Of a stretch of DNA of 64,000 nt, positions 52,567-60,594 are shown one piece after another. The DNA lies in NCBI RefSeq assembly GCF_017875955.1, contig NZ_JAGINK010000001.1:3626501-3690500 (forward strand). Reading direction: 5' to 3'. Every line of letters begins with the position of its first letter. The first letter of the stretch is position 1. The notes under the pieces were generated by a model that saw nothing but the letters and a program-made list of their open reading frames with translations, did not search any database and was not told where the DNA came from. The stretch comes from Pseudomonas sp. BP8. Lineage in GTDB: Bacteria; Pseudomonadota; Gammaproteobacteria; Pseudomonadales; Pseudomonadaceae. Made by a program: the position numbers and the translations under genes.

Positions 52567-53274
52567 ATGGATTGGAAAGTATTTCTGCTGCGCGTCAGCG
52601 TGGCCCTTCTGCTCGGTGCCCTGATCGGCGCAGAGCGTCAACTGCGTCAGCGCCTGACCGGCCTGCGCACCAACGCGCTGGTTAGCACCGGCGCTTGTCT
52701 GTTTGTGCTGATGACTCAGGCGGTCCCGGGAATGGCCCCAACCGATGCCTCGCGGATTGCCGCATATGTCGTCTCCGGGATCGGCTTTCTCGGTGGCGGA
52801 GTGATCATGCGTGACGGTTTCAATGTGCGCGGGCTCAATACTGCCGCCACGCTCTGGTGTACTGCCGCCGTCGGCGTGCTGTGCAGCATGGGTTTGCTGC
52901 TCGAGGCCACATTGGGCAGCCTGGTGGTGCTCTGCGCGAACATCCTCTTGAGAGATATCGCCCAACGCCTCGACCAGCAGGAAGTACTGCCGGCCACCGA
53001 GGTCGAGCAACGTTTTGAAGTGCGTATCGTCTGTCGCAGCGAGGACGAGATCCAGGTGCGCAGCCTGATGCTGCACACCCTCAGCGATCCTGGCTTGCGC
53101 CTGCAGTCCCTGCACAGTGAAGACCTGGCCGACGCGCAGCGTCTGGAAGTACGCGCCGAGCTACTCGGCAACCCGCAGGCAACCGTTCAGCTTGAACGCC
53201 TGGTTGGCCGGGTCAGCCTGGAAAAAGGTGTCAGCGCGGTGCGTTGGCAGGTACGCGAGGTGTCGGCTGATTGA
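52567..53274 (+). CDS. MgtC/SapB-family membrane protein
   Basis: 235 aa from the ATG at 52567 (GAGG 6 nt upstream). The N-terminal ~120 residues carry about four helices with L-I-G-A-E-R-Q-L-R-Q-R-L-T-G-L-R-T and G-I-G-F-L-G-G-G-V-I-M-R-D-G, the MgtC signature; the C-terminal ~100 residues form an ACT-like cytoplasmic domain. Long MgtC proteins affect growth at low magnesium. Preceded by a long, structured leader. Confidence 0.88.
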   Translation: MDWKVFLLRVSVALLLGALIGAERQLRQRLTGLRTNALVSTGACLFVLMTQAVPGMAPTDASRIAAYVVSGIGFLGGGVIMRDGFNVRGLNTAATLWCTAAVGVLCSMGLLLEATLGSLVVLCANILLRDIAQRLDQQEVLPATEVEQRFEVRIVCRSEDEIQVRSLMLHTLSDPGLRLQSLHSEDLADAQRLEVRAELLGNPQATVQLERLVGRVSLEKGVSAVRWQVREVSAD

Positions 53275-53308
53275 CGATAACAGCACCTTTAGCTATCGCC
53301 AGCAGGTA

Positions 53309-54103
53309 TTAGCGGCGTTTGCGTGAGCCCAGCTCGATCCAGGTGGGCGCATGGTCGCTGGCTTTGGGTTCGTTGCGCACCCAGGCATCCACCCCGGCAG
53401 CCTTCAGATACTTGGCAAGCTCGGGGTTGAGCAGCAGGTGATCAATGCGCAGACCGGCGTTGCGTTGCCAATGCTTACGAAAATAATCCCAAAAAGTGTA
53501 TACCCGCGCGTCAGGGTGAAGGTGGCGCACGGCATCGGTCCAGCCCTGCGCCAGCAAGCGCTGGTAGCAGGCGCGCGACTGTGGTTGAAGCAAGGCATCC
53601 TTGAGCCAGGAGCGAGGGTTGTAGATGTCCTGGTCGGTCGGCACCACGTTGAAATCGCCGGCCAGCACCGTAGGGTGAGCGCTGGCGCACAATCCCTGGG
53701 CATGCTCGATCAGGCACTCGAACCAGTCGAGCTTGTAATCGAACTTCGGCCCCGGCTGCGGATTGCCATTAGGCAGGTAAAGGCACGCAACCAGTACACC
53801 GTGTACTGCGGCCTCCAGGTAGCGGCTCTGGCTGTCCTGCTCCATACCGGGCAAGCCCCGGCGCACTTCGAGCGGTTCGCTGCCACGGGCCAGAATGGCC
53901 ACGCCGTTCCAGGACGGCTGACCGTGGAACAGGCAGCCATACCCCGCGGCCTCTATTGCTTCCCGGGGAAAGTCCTTGTCTGGCGCCTTGAGTTCTTGCA
54001 AGCAGGCGATGTCAGGCTGCTCGCGTTCCAGCCAGGCCAGCAGGCCGGGCAAGCGACTGCGGATACCATTGATGTTGAAGGTGGCGATCTTCAAGGCCTT
54101 CAT
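53309..54103 (-). CDS. xthA: Exodeoxyribonuclease III-family AP endonuclease
   Basis: A 264-aa EEP-fold nuclease: F-N-I-N-G-I-R-S-R, C-L-Q-E-L-K (metal Glu), L-A-G-D-F-N-V-V-P, R-I-D-H-L-L and K-A-S-D-H-A-P (catalytic D-H). Length matches XthA. It probably removes 3' blocks and cuts at AP sites. Its ATG overlaps the stop of the 80-aa upstream gene by 4 nt. Confidence 0.88.
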   Translation of the reverse strand: MKALKIATFNINGIRSRLPGLLAWLEREQPDIACLQELKAPDKDFPREAIEAAGYGCLFHGQPSWNGVAILARGSEPLEVRRGLPGMEQDSQSRYLEAAVHGVLVACLYLPNGNPQPGPKFDYKLDWFECLIEHAQGLCASAHPTVLAGDFNVVPTDQDIYNPRSWLKDALLQPQSRACYQRLLAQGWTDAVRHLHPDARVYTFWDYFRKHWQRNAGLRIDHLLLNPELAKYLKAAGVDAWVRNEPKASDHAPTWIELGSRKRR

Positions 54104-54342
54104 GTGTCGGGATCATCGACATGGGCCTGCACCGCCTCCTCCAACGCGCGCACATGGGCCTGGTCAGCCAGCGCCTTGAGCGCCAGCCAATCGTCCCAAT
54201 CGAGGTTGCCGTCGTCGCGCAGCGCCTCGGCAGTGCGGATCAGCTCATGGTGGTAGGCATCGGGTGACTCGCGCCGGTAGCTCTCATCGTCGTACTGGGC
54301 ATACCAGGCGGCAAGCTCGGGAATACTGCGATCAATGCTCAT
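54100..54342 (-). CDS. Small acidic hypothetical protein
   Basis: 80 aa from the ATG at 54342 (GGAGGAGC upstream). Helical and acidic with I-P-E-L-A-A-W-Y-A-Q-Y-D-D-E-S-Y-R and N-L-D-W-D-D-W-L-A-L-K. Not recognised. Translationally coupled to xthA by an ATGA overlap. Confidence 0.72.
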   Translation of the reverse strand: MSIDRSIPELAAWYAQYDDESYRRESPDAYHHELIRTAEALRDDGNLDWDDWLALKALADQAHVRALEEAVQAHVDDPDT

Positions 54343-54507
54343 GCCCTGCTCCTCCAGGTCAGCTTTGAATGTCTGAGCACAGACTGCGGGCAACGTTCCG
54401 CCGCGTTGCCTGAGTGGGCTGCGTGCGCAGAAAAATTAAACCTTTGCCCAAGCGCTGCGCTCAACCGTACGCGACATTGACGTCGCGCCATCGAGAAGGA
54501 GATAGAC

Positions 54508-55008
54508 ATGAACAACCTGTTCCTCAAACGCGTCGGGCTGTGCGTTGCGATGGGCATGGCCTCGGCGCATGCGCTGGCCGCAAGCTCGGACGACTTCGTC
54601 GATGCTGCAACCGAAGCCGGTATTGCCGAAGTGGTCACGGGTAACCTGGCCCAGGAAAAAAGCCAGAACGCCGACATCAAGGCCTTCGCTCAAGAGATGG
54701 TCACCGACCATACCAAGGCTAACCAGAAGCTCGGGGATATCGCCCGCAAACACGATATCAGCGTGCCGGATGAAGCCGCACTGACCGACAAGGTCAAGAA
54801 AGTGATACTCGAATGGCGCGATGAGTCGTTCGACAAGTCGTACATCAATAACCAGGTCGATGCCCATGAAAAGGCCGTGGAATTGTTCAGCAAAGAGGCA
54901 AGCTCTTCCGACAAGCCCGACCTGAAGGCGTTTGCCAGCGACACACTGCCAACGCTGCAAAAACACCTGGAACATGCCAAGCAGCTCCAGGCCAAACACG
55001 GTAAATAA
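54508..55008 (+). CDS. DUF4142-family periplasmic protein
   Basis: A 166-aa protein with signal peptide (C-V-A-M-G-M-A-S-A-H-A-L-A-A). The mature part is a ferritin-like four-helix DUF4142 domain: F-V-D-A-A-T-E-A-G-I-A-E-V, F-A-Q-E-M-V-T-D-H-T-K-A-N, V-D-A-H-E-K-A-V-E-L-F, and L-P-T-L-Q-K-H-L-E-H-A. Function unknown; often stress-induced. AGAAGGAGA precedes the ATG. Confidence 0.85.
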   Translation: MNNLFLKRVGLCVAMGMASAHALAASSDDFVDAATEAGIAEVVTGNLAQEKSQNADIKAFAQEMVTDHTKANQKLGDIARKHDISVPDEAALTDKVKKVILEWRDESFDKSYINNQVDAHEKAVELFSKEASSSDKPDLKAFASDTLPTLQKHLEHAKQLQAKHGK

Positions 55009-55033
55009 TCTGAACCAGCGAGGCTAGCTACCC

Positions 55034-55285
55034 ATGAGTAACGATCCACTCCGCTCGGAAGTACTCACCCGTTTGCTCCATGCGCATCCGCAGGGGCTGG
55101 GCAAGGAAGTACTGGATAACTATCGCGGCGAAAAAGTCGTGGCTGGCATGCTCAAGACCTTGCAGGATGAAGGCCTTATCCACGATGGCAGCGTCACCGT
55201 TGATACTGAGCACCAGATCAGCGTTCAGTATCCGATCAAGCTATCCAGTTCAGGGGTCGAAGCGGCCAAGCAGGCTGAGGGCTGA
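55034..55285 (+). CDS. Small hypothetical protein
   Basis: An 83-aa protein, perhaps a winged-helix-like domain (L-T-R-L-L-H-A-H-P-Q-G-L-G-K-E-V-L-D-N-Y, then V-A-G-M-L-K-T-L-Q-D-E-G-L-I-H, then a beta hairpin). No family named. It follows the DUF4142 gene by 25 bp on the same strand. Confidence 0.68.
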   Translation: MSNDPLRSEVLTRLLHAHPQGLGKEVLDNYRGEKVVAGMLKTLQDEGLIHDGSVTVDTEHQISVQYPIKLSSSGVEAAKQAEG

Positions 55286-55352
55286 TTTTCATTTAATCAA
55301 TGAGGGCATCTTTACGGTGCAAGCCCGTGAAGATGCCATCACTGACATCCGT

Positions 55353-55529
55353 TCAACCTTCCTTTTCGACATCCCGCGGGGGCTTGGCCGGCCCCTGCGG
55401 ATCTACCTGTGGATCATCCACATCGGGTGAATCAGGATCAAATCCCAGCTCATCGTTTTTGCTCGAATGCTCTGAAGAATGTGGACCTTTATCGTCCTGC
55501 CCGCTTGGGCGTTGCGCTTGCGTGGCCAT
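55353..55529 (-). CDS. Small acidic hypothetical protein, short gene
   Basis: 58 aa starting M-A-T-Q-A-Q-R-P-S-G-Q-D-D-K-G and ending P-P-R-D-V-E-K-E-G. Rich in Asp, Pro and Ser with D-P-D-S-P-D-V-D-D-P-Q-V-D-P, so disordered. GGAGG 7 nt before the ATG at 55529 is a strong start. Composition resembles the 28016 product. Confidence 0.7.
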   Translation of the reverse strand: MATQAQRPSGQDDKGPHSSEHSSKNDELGFDPDSPDVDDPQVDPQGPAKPPRDVEKEG

Positions 55530-55585
55530 GGTATCGCCTCCGGTTAATGTCTACGGAAGAAACCAGCCAGGTCGCAAAGTTTGAT

Positions 55586-56590
55586 TTATCTGGGATCGAT
55601 CTCTTTCGGCATCTCGCTGGCAAGGCGCGCCTGACACGCCACTAGCGCTGCGCCGCGGCTCTTCAGCTCGCTCTTCAGGTAGGCCAATTGCTGGGTCTGC
55701 TCGTTACAAATCTCTCGCTTCTGCTCCAGCTGCTGCGCTTGCACGTCCAGTTGCCGGCGCATTTCCTCACTGGCGCCCTGCGCCTGGGCCAGAATCGAAC
55801 GCAGCCCCTGCACCTGGGCATCCCGTTGTTCCAGTTGCTCGTGGCCCAGCGCGCGCTCGGCGGCCAACTGCCGGCTCTCGCCAAGCAGGCGTTCGTTATC
55901 CCGATGCAGGCGGGTAGCCTCCTCTTGCTTGATGATCATCCCTTGCTGCAATTGGCGCTGTTCAACCTGCAACTGCTGCACCTGCGCCTCGTGCCGGCGT
56001 TGTTCCTGTTCACGCTGCTCGCGACTCGCGGCCCGGTAGTGCTCAAGGGCATCGCGGGCATGGCGGTGCTTGTCTTCCAGCGAGCGAATCTGTTCGTCCT
56101 TGTCGGTCAAGCGCACCTGCAGTTCGCCCAACGCCTGGTTAAGGCTGGCACTGCGTAACTGTTCGGCCTGCAACGTGCTCAAGGTGGACGTGAGTTTTTC
56201 TGATTCAGCCGCAAGCGCGCTGGCCTGGATCTGCTGCTGTTGGTGAGCGGCAGCCAGTGCTTGTTGCGCCAGTTGCAGCTGTGCCTGGAGCTGCTCGCAC
56301 TGTTCGTCGAACTGCGCCTGGGCCTCGGCGATATGCGCCTCCCCGTCTTGTTTCAACTGTGTGGCTAATTGTGCGACCAGTCGCGCCAACTGCTCATTGA
56401 GGCTGGTGGCTGCCAATGGAGCAGCTGGTTGCTGCGCTTCCAGCTCCTTGAGGTAGCGGTGGATGGTGGTTTTCGAGCCCGTATTACCCATTTCGATACG
56501 TATCGCATCAATGCTGGGGTTTTCCCCGCGAGCGATCAGGGCTTGCCGCGCCTGCTGCACTACTGCCTTGTTGATACCGCCCCGGGCCAT
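55586..56590 (-). CDS. KfrA-like DNA-binding coiled-coil protein
   Basis: A 334-aa protein. The N-terminal ~60 residues match the KfrA_N DNA-binding domain (V-V-Q-Q-A-R-Q-A-L-I-A-R-G-E-N-P-S-I-D, G-N-T-G-S-K-T-T-I-H-R-Y-L). Residues about 65-320 are an almost continuous Gln/Glu/Leu-rich coiled coil. KfrA proteins on plasmids autoregulate and help segregation; a chromosomal one may organise DNA. TACGTACT repeats lie just upstream. Confidence 0.85.
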   Translation of the reverse strand: MARGGINKAVVQQARQALIARGENPSIDAIRIEMGNTGSKTTIHRYLKELEAQQPAAPLAATSLNEQLARLVAQLATQLKQDGEAHIAEAQAQFDEQCEQLQAQLQLAQQALAAAHQQQQIQASALAAESEKLTSTLSTLQAEQLRSASLNQALGELQVRLTDKDEQIRSLEDKHRHARDALEHYRAASREQREQEQRRHEAQVQQLQVEQRQLQQGMIIKQEEATRLHRDNERLLGESRQLAAERALGHEQLEQRDAQVQGLRSILAQAQGASEEMRRQLDVQAQQLEQKREICNEQTQQLAYLKSELKSRGAALVACQARLASEMPKEIDPR

Positions 56591-56617
56591 GCTTGCTCCT
56601 ACGATTTCGTAATGTGG

Positions 56618-56640
56618 TACGTACTATGTAATTACGTACT
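56618..56640. promoter_or_regulatory. Repeated TACGTACT sites, candidate KfrA operator
   Basis: TACGTACT occurs at 56618-56625 and 56633-56640, 15 bp apart, 28-50 bp before the KfrA-like start. Each copy contains the palindrome TACGTA. Autoregulation is common in KfrA proteins. Confidence 0.5.
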
Positions 56641-56785
56641 GATTTTGATGTTTTTTAGCTAGGGTTTCAAGGGGATTCTGACATTCAATAATCACGGCTT
56701 ATCGCATGTGATGCGCGTTCTAGGGTGGAATTAGCGGTCGCGGCGAGGATGTCGGTATCAAATACAAGGTTCTTTACGGATTGCC

Positions 56786-56827
56786 GGGGGCTGGGGGCTG
56801 GGGGCTGGGGCTTGTAGGTTGGGGGCT
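56786..56827 (+). repeat. G-run tandem repeat, possible G-quadruplex
   Basis: Four runs of four to five G separated by CT (56786-56810) and a fifth run at 56820-56825. The spacing fits an intramolecular G-quadruplex on the plus strand. It lies 29 bp before the inverted-repeat element. Confidence 0.6.
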
Positions 56828-56853
56828 TATCCATTTGATGTGCTGGTGCTTCT

Positions 56854-57441
56854 GGCCCCTTCCGCCCTTACGGCGGGTCACTTTTTTTCTTGGAAAAAAG
56901 TAACCAAAAACCGCTTGCTCCTGCATCCGGCCCCTACGCTGCGCTTCGGGGTTCCCTCGCTCCGGTCTTGCTCCGGGAGGACCGCGCTGTACGGCCCATC
57001 CTGGGCCTCAGCGCTTTCCGGCCATCCATGGCCTCCACCTCCCTGCGCAAGACCTCCACTCGGCCTCCTGAAGTCGCTGGTAGATCAAGAGCAAGATCAA
57101 GATCAACAGCCAGGGCAACGGCTGGCGAATCGCTGCGCTCTCGCTTTGTTTGTTTACGAGCGGATTTGTGGGGTGGCTGGCAGGGCTGCGCCCTGCGATT
57201 TGCATTGGCAGTACCGGCCTCTTCGCGGGGCAAGCCCGCTCCTACAGGGATTGCGCAAATTTTGAATTCGGCGCTGTACCTGTAGGGGCGGCGGTGCGGC
57301 GATCCGACTTGCCCCGCGAAGAGGCCCGAATATCCACCACCCATGCCACTATCAAAAACAACGCCAGCCCAGACACCGCCCGTACCTTCGCGACTTCAGG
57401 AGACCGGAGCGAAGGGACCCGCCGTAAGGGCGCAAGGGGCC
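56854..57441. repeat. ~590-bp inverted-repeat-bounded repetitive element containing REPs
   Basis: The ends 56854-56879 and 57415-57441 are inverted copies (GGCCCCTT-x-CGCCCTTACGG start, one mismatch over about 26 bp). Inside, a second inverted pair involves 56950-56967 and 57401-57417 (TCGCTCCGGTCT / AGACCGGAGCGA). Two REP-type sequences sit in the right half. I know this sequence type as common between pseudomonad genes. Reading frames inside it are not credible genes. The remaining gaps, 56641-56785 and 57442-57556, show nothing else. Confidence 0.7.
57214..57326. repeat. Inverted pair of REP elements (REPIN-like)
   Basis: 57214-57248 is a good REP (CCGGCCTCTTCGCGGGGCAA then GCCCGCTCCTACAGG); 57279-57326 is an inverted, looser copy with an internal insertion (CTGTAGGGGCGG...TTGCCCCGCGAAGAGGCC). 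Inverted REP pairs of this spacing act as RAYT-mobilised REPINs; no RAYT transposase is in the window. Confidence 0.75.
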
Positions 57442-57556
57442 ATTGCAGCCACCACATCAGGGAATAAGCCCACAATTCCTAAGCTTGCCGGCTGACCACT
57501 CCCAACCCAATCGTCTTACATGCGGTTATCATCAGGCCTCACTCCAGAGGCCTGTC

Positions 57557-58408
57557 ATGTTCGATTGGGAAGACCTGCGTCACTTTTCTGCCTTCATCAC
57601 CGCCGGTTCGCTGTCGGCCGCCGCGAAACACCTGGGGGTCGATCACGCTACCGTCGCTCGGCGCATCAGTTCGCTGGAAACCTCGCTGCAACTCAAGCTG
57701 GTTGACCGGCGGCCAAGGGCCTATGCCGTCACCGAACAAGGTCACCGGGTGGGCGAATTCGCCGAGCAGATGCTGGCTTCATCGTTTGCGCTGGAGCATT
57801 TTGCCAGTGCTGACCAACAGGCCGTCGAAGGCGAAGTGGTGATTGCCGCCCCGCCCGCGCTGCTGGGCAGCATGGTGGCGCGCAGGCTCGGCGAGCTTTA
57901 CCGGCGCTATCCGCATGTGCAGCTCAAGTTGGTCGGCAGCAAGTCGCGCGCCTCCCTGGCACGGCGTGAAGCGGATGTCGCGATTGCCTTGGCCAGGCCG
58001 ACCGAACCGACGCTGGTGGCCAGTCTGCTCGGCCATCTCGACTACCGGCTGTATGCCTCGGCCGCTTACCTGCTCCGGCCTGAGCCGCGCCTGTATATCG
58101 GCTATGACGAGTCCCAGGCAAAATCACCGCAGCAGCTCTGGCTGCTCAAGCAGGCCGCCGGTCGGCCGTTCGCACTGCAGAGCAACGACTTGCGCATCCA
58201 GGCCCAAGCGGCTGCCGGTGGTGTCGGCATCGCCTGCCTGCCAGCGTTCATGGCCCGCGAACACGGCCTGGAACCTGCCGGCGAGGATGACAACTCGATG
58301 AGCATCGAGATCTGGCTGGCGGTCCATGAAGACGTGCGCCGGACGCCGCGCATCAAGGCGGTGACGGATTTTCTGATCGAACAGGTCAAGCCACTGCTGC
58401 GCTTGTGA
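57557..58408 (+). CDS. LysR-family transcriptional regulator
   Basis: 283 aa from ATG 57557 (AGAGG 6 nt upstream); the frame is open further but lies in repetitive sequence. wHTH: F-D-W-E-D-L-R-H-F-S-A-F, G-S-L-S-A-A-A-K-H-L-G-V-D-H-A-T-V-A-R-R-I. D-H-A-T-V-A-R-R is typical of a subset of LTTRs. It precedes an aldo/keto reductase gene on the same strand; target unknown. Confidence 0.88.
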   Translation: MFDWEDLRHFSAFITAGSLSAAAKHLGVDHATVARRISSLETSLQLKLVDRRPRAYAVTEQGHRVGEFAEQMLASSFALEHFASADQQAVEGEVVIAAPPALLGSMVARRLGELYRRYPHVQLKLVGSKSRASLARREADVAIALARPTEPTLVASLLGHLDYRLYASAAYLLRPEPRLYIGYDESQAKSPQQLWLLKQAAGRPFALQSNDLRIQAQAAAGGVGIACLPAFMAREHGLEPAGEDDNSMSIEIWLAVHEDVRRTPRIKAVTDFLIEQVKPLLRL

Positions 58409-58521
58409 ATTTTTGCAGGTATCGCCTGCACATAGCGGGAATTTGCGCGGATGACCGTCGACGTTAACCTTGCGCCATGGCTCGGCAGACACCGAGCAAC
58501 AATGACCAAGAGGACACCCAG

Positions 58522-59517
58522 ATGCAGTACGTCAAACTCGGAAACACCGGCCTCGACATCTCTCGGCTTTGCTTGGGCGGCATGACCTTCGGCGAGCCGG
58601 ATGCCGGCACCCACCCGTGGACGTTGGGCCTGGAGCAAAGCCGGCCGATCATCCGCCACGCGGTAGACCAGGGCATCAACTTCTTCGACACGGCCAACAG
58701 CTACTCGGCAGGCACCTCGGAAATCATCCTGGGCAAGCTCCTCAAGGAATGTACCCGCCGTGATGAGGTGGTCATCGCCACCAAGGTGTTCTACCCGGCG
58801 AACATGTGGGAAGGCTCAACCAGACCCAATGAGCAGGGCCTTTCACGCAAGGCGATTCTTGCCAACATCGACGCGAGCCTGACCCGGCTGGGCACGGATC
58901 ATGTCGACCTGTACCAGATCCACCGCTGGGACTATCACACCCCCATCGAAGAGACCATGGAAGCCCTGCACGAGGTGGTAAAGGCTGGCAAGGCCCGCTA
59001 CATCGGAGCCTCTTCGATGTATGCCTGGCAGTTTGCCAAAGCTCAGCAGGTCGCAGCTGCCAATGGCTGGAGCCGGTTTGTCTCGATGCAGAACTACCTC
59101 AACCTGCTCTACCGGGAAGAACAACGGGAAATGATCCCGCTGTGCCTCGATCAAGGTGTCGGTCTCCTGCCCTGGAGCCCGCTGGCCCGTGGGCGGCTGA
59201 CTCGACCCAACGGCCAAGAGACCGAGCGCACCCGCACCGACATCTCTGGCAAGTCCTTCTACGCAGGCACTGAAGCCGAGGATGGACGGGTGATCGACGT
59301 GGTCGAGCAGATCGCCGGTGAGCGAGGGGTTGCCATGGCGCAGGTGGCGCTGGCCTGGGTACTGCGCCAGCGCCCGGTGTCAGCGCCGATCATCGGCGCA
59401 TCCAGACCAGGGCATCTGGATGACGCCATTGCCGCGCTGGAGCTGGAATTGTCTGATGAAGAGGTGGCGCGTCTGGAGGCCCCCTATGTGCCGCATGCGG
59501 TAACAGGCTTCAAATAG
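58522..59517 (+). CDS. Aldo/keto reductase
   Basis: 331 aa from the ATG at 58522 (GAGGA 9 nt upstream). TIM-barrel AKR of the YajO/Tas-like group: F-F-D-T-A-N-S-Y-S-A-G (Asp, Tyr), I-A-T-K-V-F-Y (Lys), L-Y-Q-I-H-R-W-D (His), and G-A-S-R-P-G-H-L for NADPH. Substrate unknown; cytoplasmic. Confidence 0.88.
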   Translation: MQYVKLGNTGLDISRLCLGGMTFGEPDAGTHPWTLGLEQSRPIIRHAVDQGINFFDTANSYSAGTSEIILGKLLKECTRRDEVVIATKVFYPANMWEGSTRPNEQGLSRKAILANIDASLTRLGTDHVDLYQIHRWDYHTPIEETMEALHEVVKAGKARYIGASSMYAWQFAKAQQVAAANGWSRFVSMQNYLNLLYREEQREMIPLCLDQGVGLLPWSPLARGRLTRPNGQETERTRTDISGKSFYAGTEAEDGRVIDVVEQIAGERGVAMAQVALAWVLRQRPVSAPIIGASRPGHLDDAIAALELELSDEEVARLEAPYVPHAVTGFK

Positions 59518-59628
59518 GACCCACACCACTCATCCGATACCGTCGAACACCCGCCATCCTTACCTACGCTGGAAAAGCAGCCGGCCGCTCCGGTCAGCAC
59601 GCAACCCGTTGAGACAGGAGAAGCGAGC

Positions 59629-60459
59629 ATGGGATTCGTCACAAGCAAAGACGGCGTCGAAATCTTCTACAAGGACTGGGGCCCGCGTGACGCCCCGGTC
59701 ATCCATTTTCACCACGGCTGGCCGCTGAGTGCTGACGACTGGGACGCCCAGTTGCTCTACTTCCTCGCCAACGGCTTCCGGGTCGTGGCCCACGATCGCC
59801 GCGGCCACGGGCGCTCCAGCCAGGTCTGGGACGGTCATGACATGGATCACTACGCCGACGACGTCGCTGCAGTGGTCAAGCACCTGGGCATCCACGGCGC
59901 CGTGCATGTCGGCCACTCCACCGGCGGCGGCGAAGTGGTGCGCTACATCACCCGCCACCCCGAGGACCCTGTCAGCAAGGCGGTGTTGATTGCGGCAGTA
60001 CCGCCGCTGATGGTCAAGACCGAGCGCAACCCGGGAGGCCTGCCCAAGTCGGTCTTCGATGACTTCCAGACCCAGGTCGCCAGCAACCGTGCGCAGTTCT
60101 ACCATGATGTGCCGGCGGGCCCGTTCTATGGCTACAACCGGCCGGGCGCCAAGCCATCCGAGGGCGTCGTGCTCAATTGGTGGCGCCAAGGCATGATGGG
60201 CTCGGCCAAGGCCCACCATGAAGGGATTGTTGCCTTCTCGCAGACTGACTTCACCGAAGACCTCAAACGAATCAAGATCCCGGTACTGGTGATGCATGGC
60301 GATGACGACCAGATCGTACCTTACGAAAACGCCGGACCGCGTTCAGCCGAGCTGCTCGCCAACGGCACCCTGAAGACCTACAAGGGCTATCCGCATGGCA
60401 TGCCGACTACCCATGCCGAGGTGATCAACGCTGATTTGCTGGCATTCGTGAAAGCATGA
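59629..60459 (+). CDS. Alpha/beta hydrolase, non-heme chloroperoxidase/arylesterase type
   Basis: A 276-aa serine hydrolase. Nucleophile elbow G-H-S-T-G-G-G-E, oxyanion region H-H-G-W-P-L-S, acid D in H-G-D-D-D-Q-I-V-P, His in Y-P-H-G-M-P-T-T-H. The pattern matches cofactor-free haloperoxidases/arylesterases, whose peroxidase activity is a perhydrolase side reaction. AGGAGAAGCG precedes the ATG. Confidence 0.88.
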   Translation: MGFVTSKDGVEIFYKDWGPRDAPVIHFHHGWPLSADDWDAQLLYFLANGFRVVAHDRRGHGRSSQVWDGHDMDHYADDVAAVVKHLGIHGAVHVGHSTGGGEVVRYITRHPEDPVSKAVLIAAVPPLMVKTERNPGGLPKSVFDDFQTQVASNRAQFYHDVPAGPFYGYNRPGAKPSEGVVLNWWRQGMMGSAKAHHEGIVAFSQTDFTEDLKRIKIPVLVMHGDDDQIVPYENAGPRSAELLANGTLKTYKGYPHGMPTTHAEVINADLLAFVKA

Positions 60460-60467
60460 GGCCCACA

Positions 60468-60496
60468 GGGCCAGAGGGGCTGCATCCCTCTGGCCC
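60468..60496 (+). terminator. Hairpin after the hydrolase gene
   Basis: GGGCCAGAGGG pairs with CCCTCTGGCCC (11 bp, 7-nt loop), 8 bp past the stop at 60459. No T-tract follows, so termination efficiency is uncertain. Confidence 0.6.
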
Positions 60497-60594
60497 GCTG
60501 TCATCAACAGATGAAGGCTAAATGCCACTTAGTCATCCCGCTGTCATCTACCTGTCGTATTTTCCCAGCACCACCCAGGGTCGGGAAAACCGCA

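Noticed and set aside
56786..56827. Possible CRISPR or coding tandem repeat
   Set aside because: Units are 7 bp with no spacers; it is a simple G-rich array.
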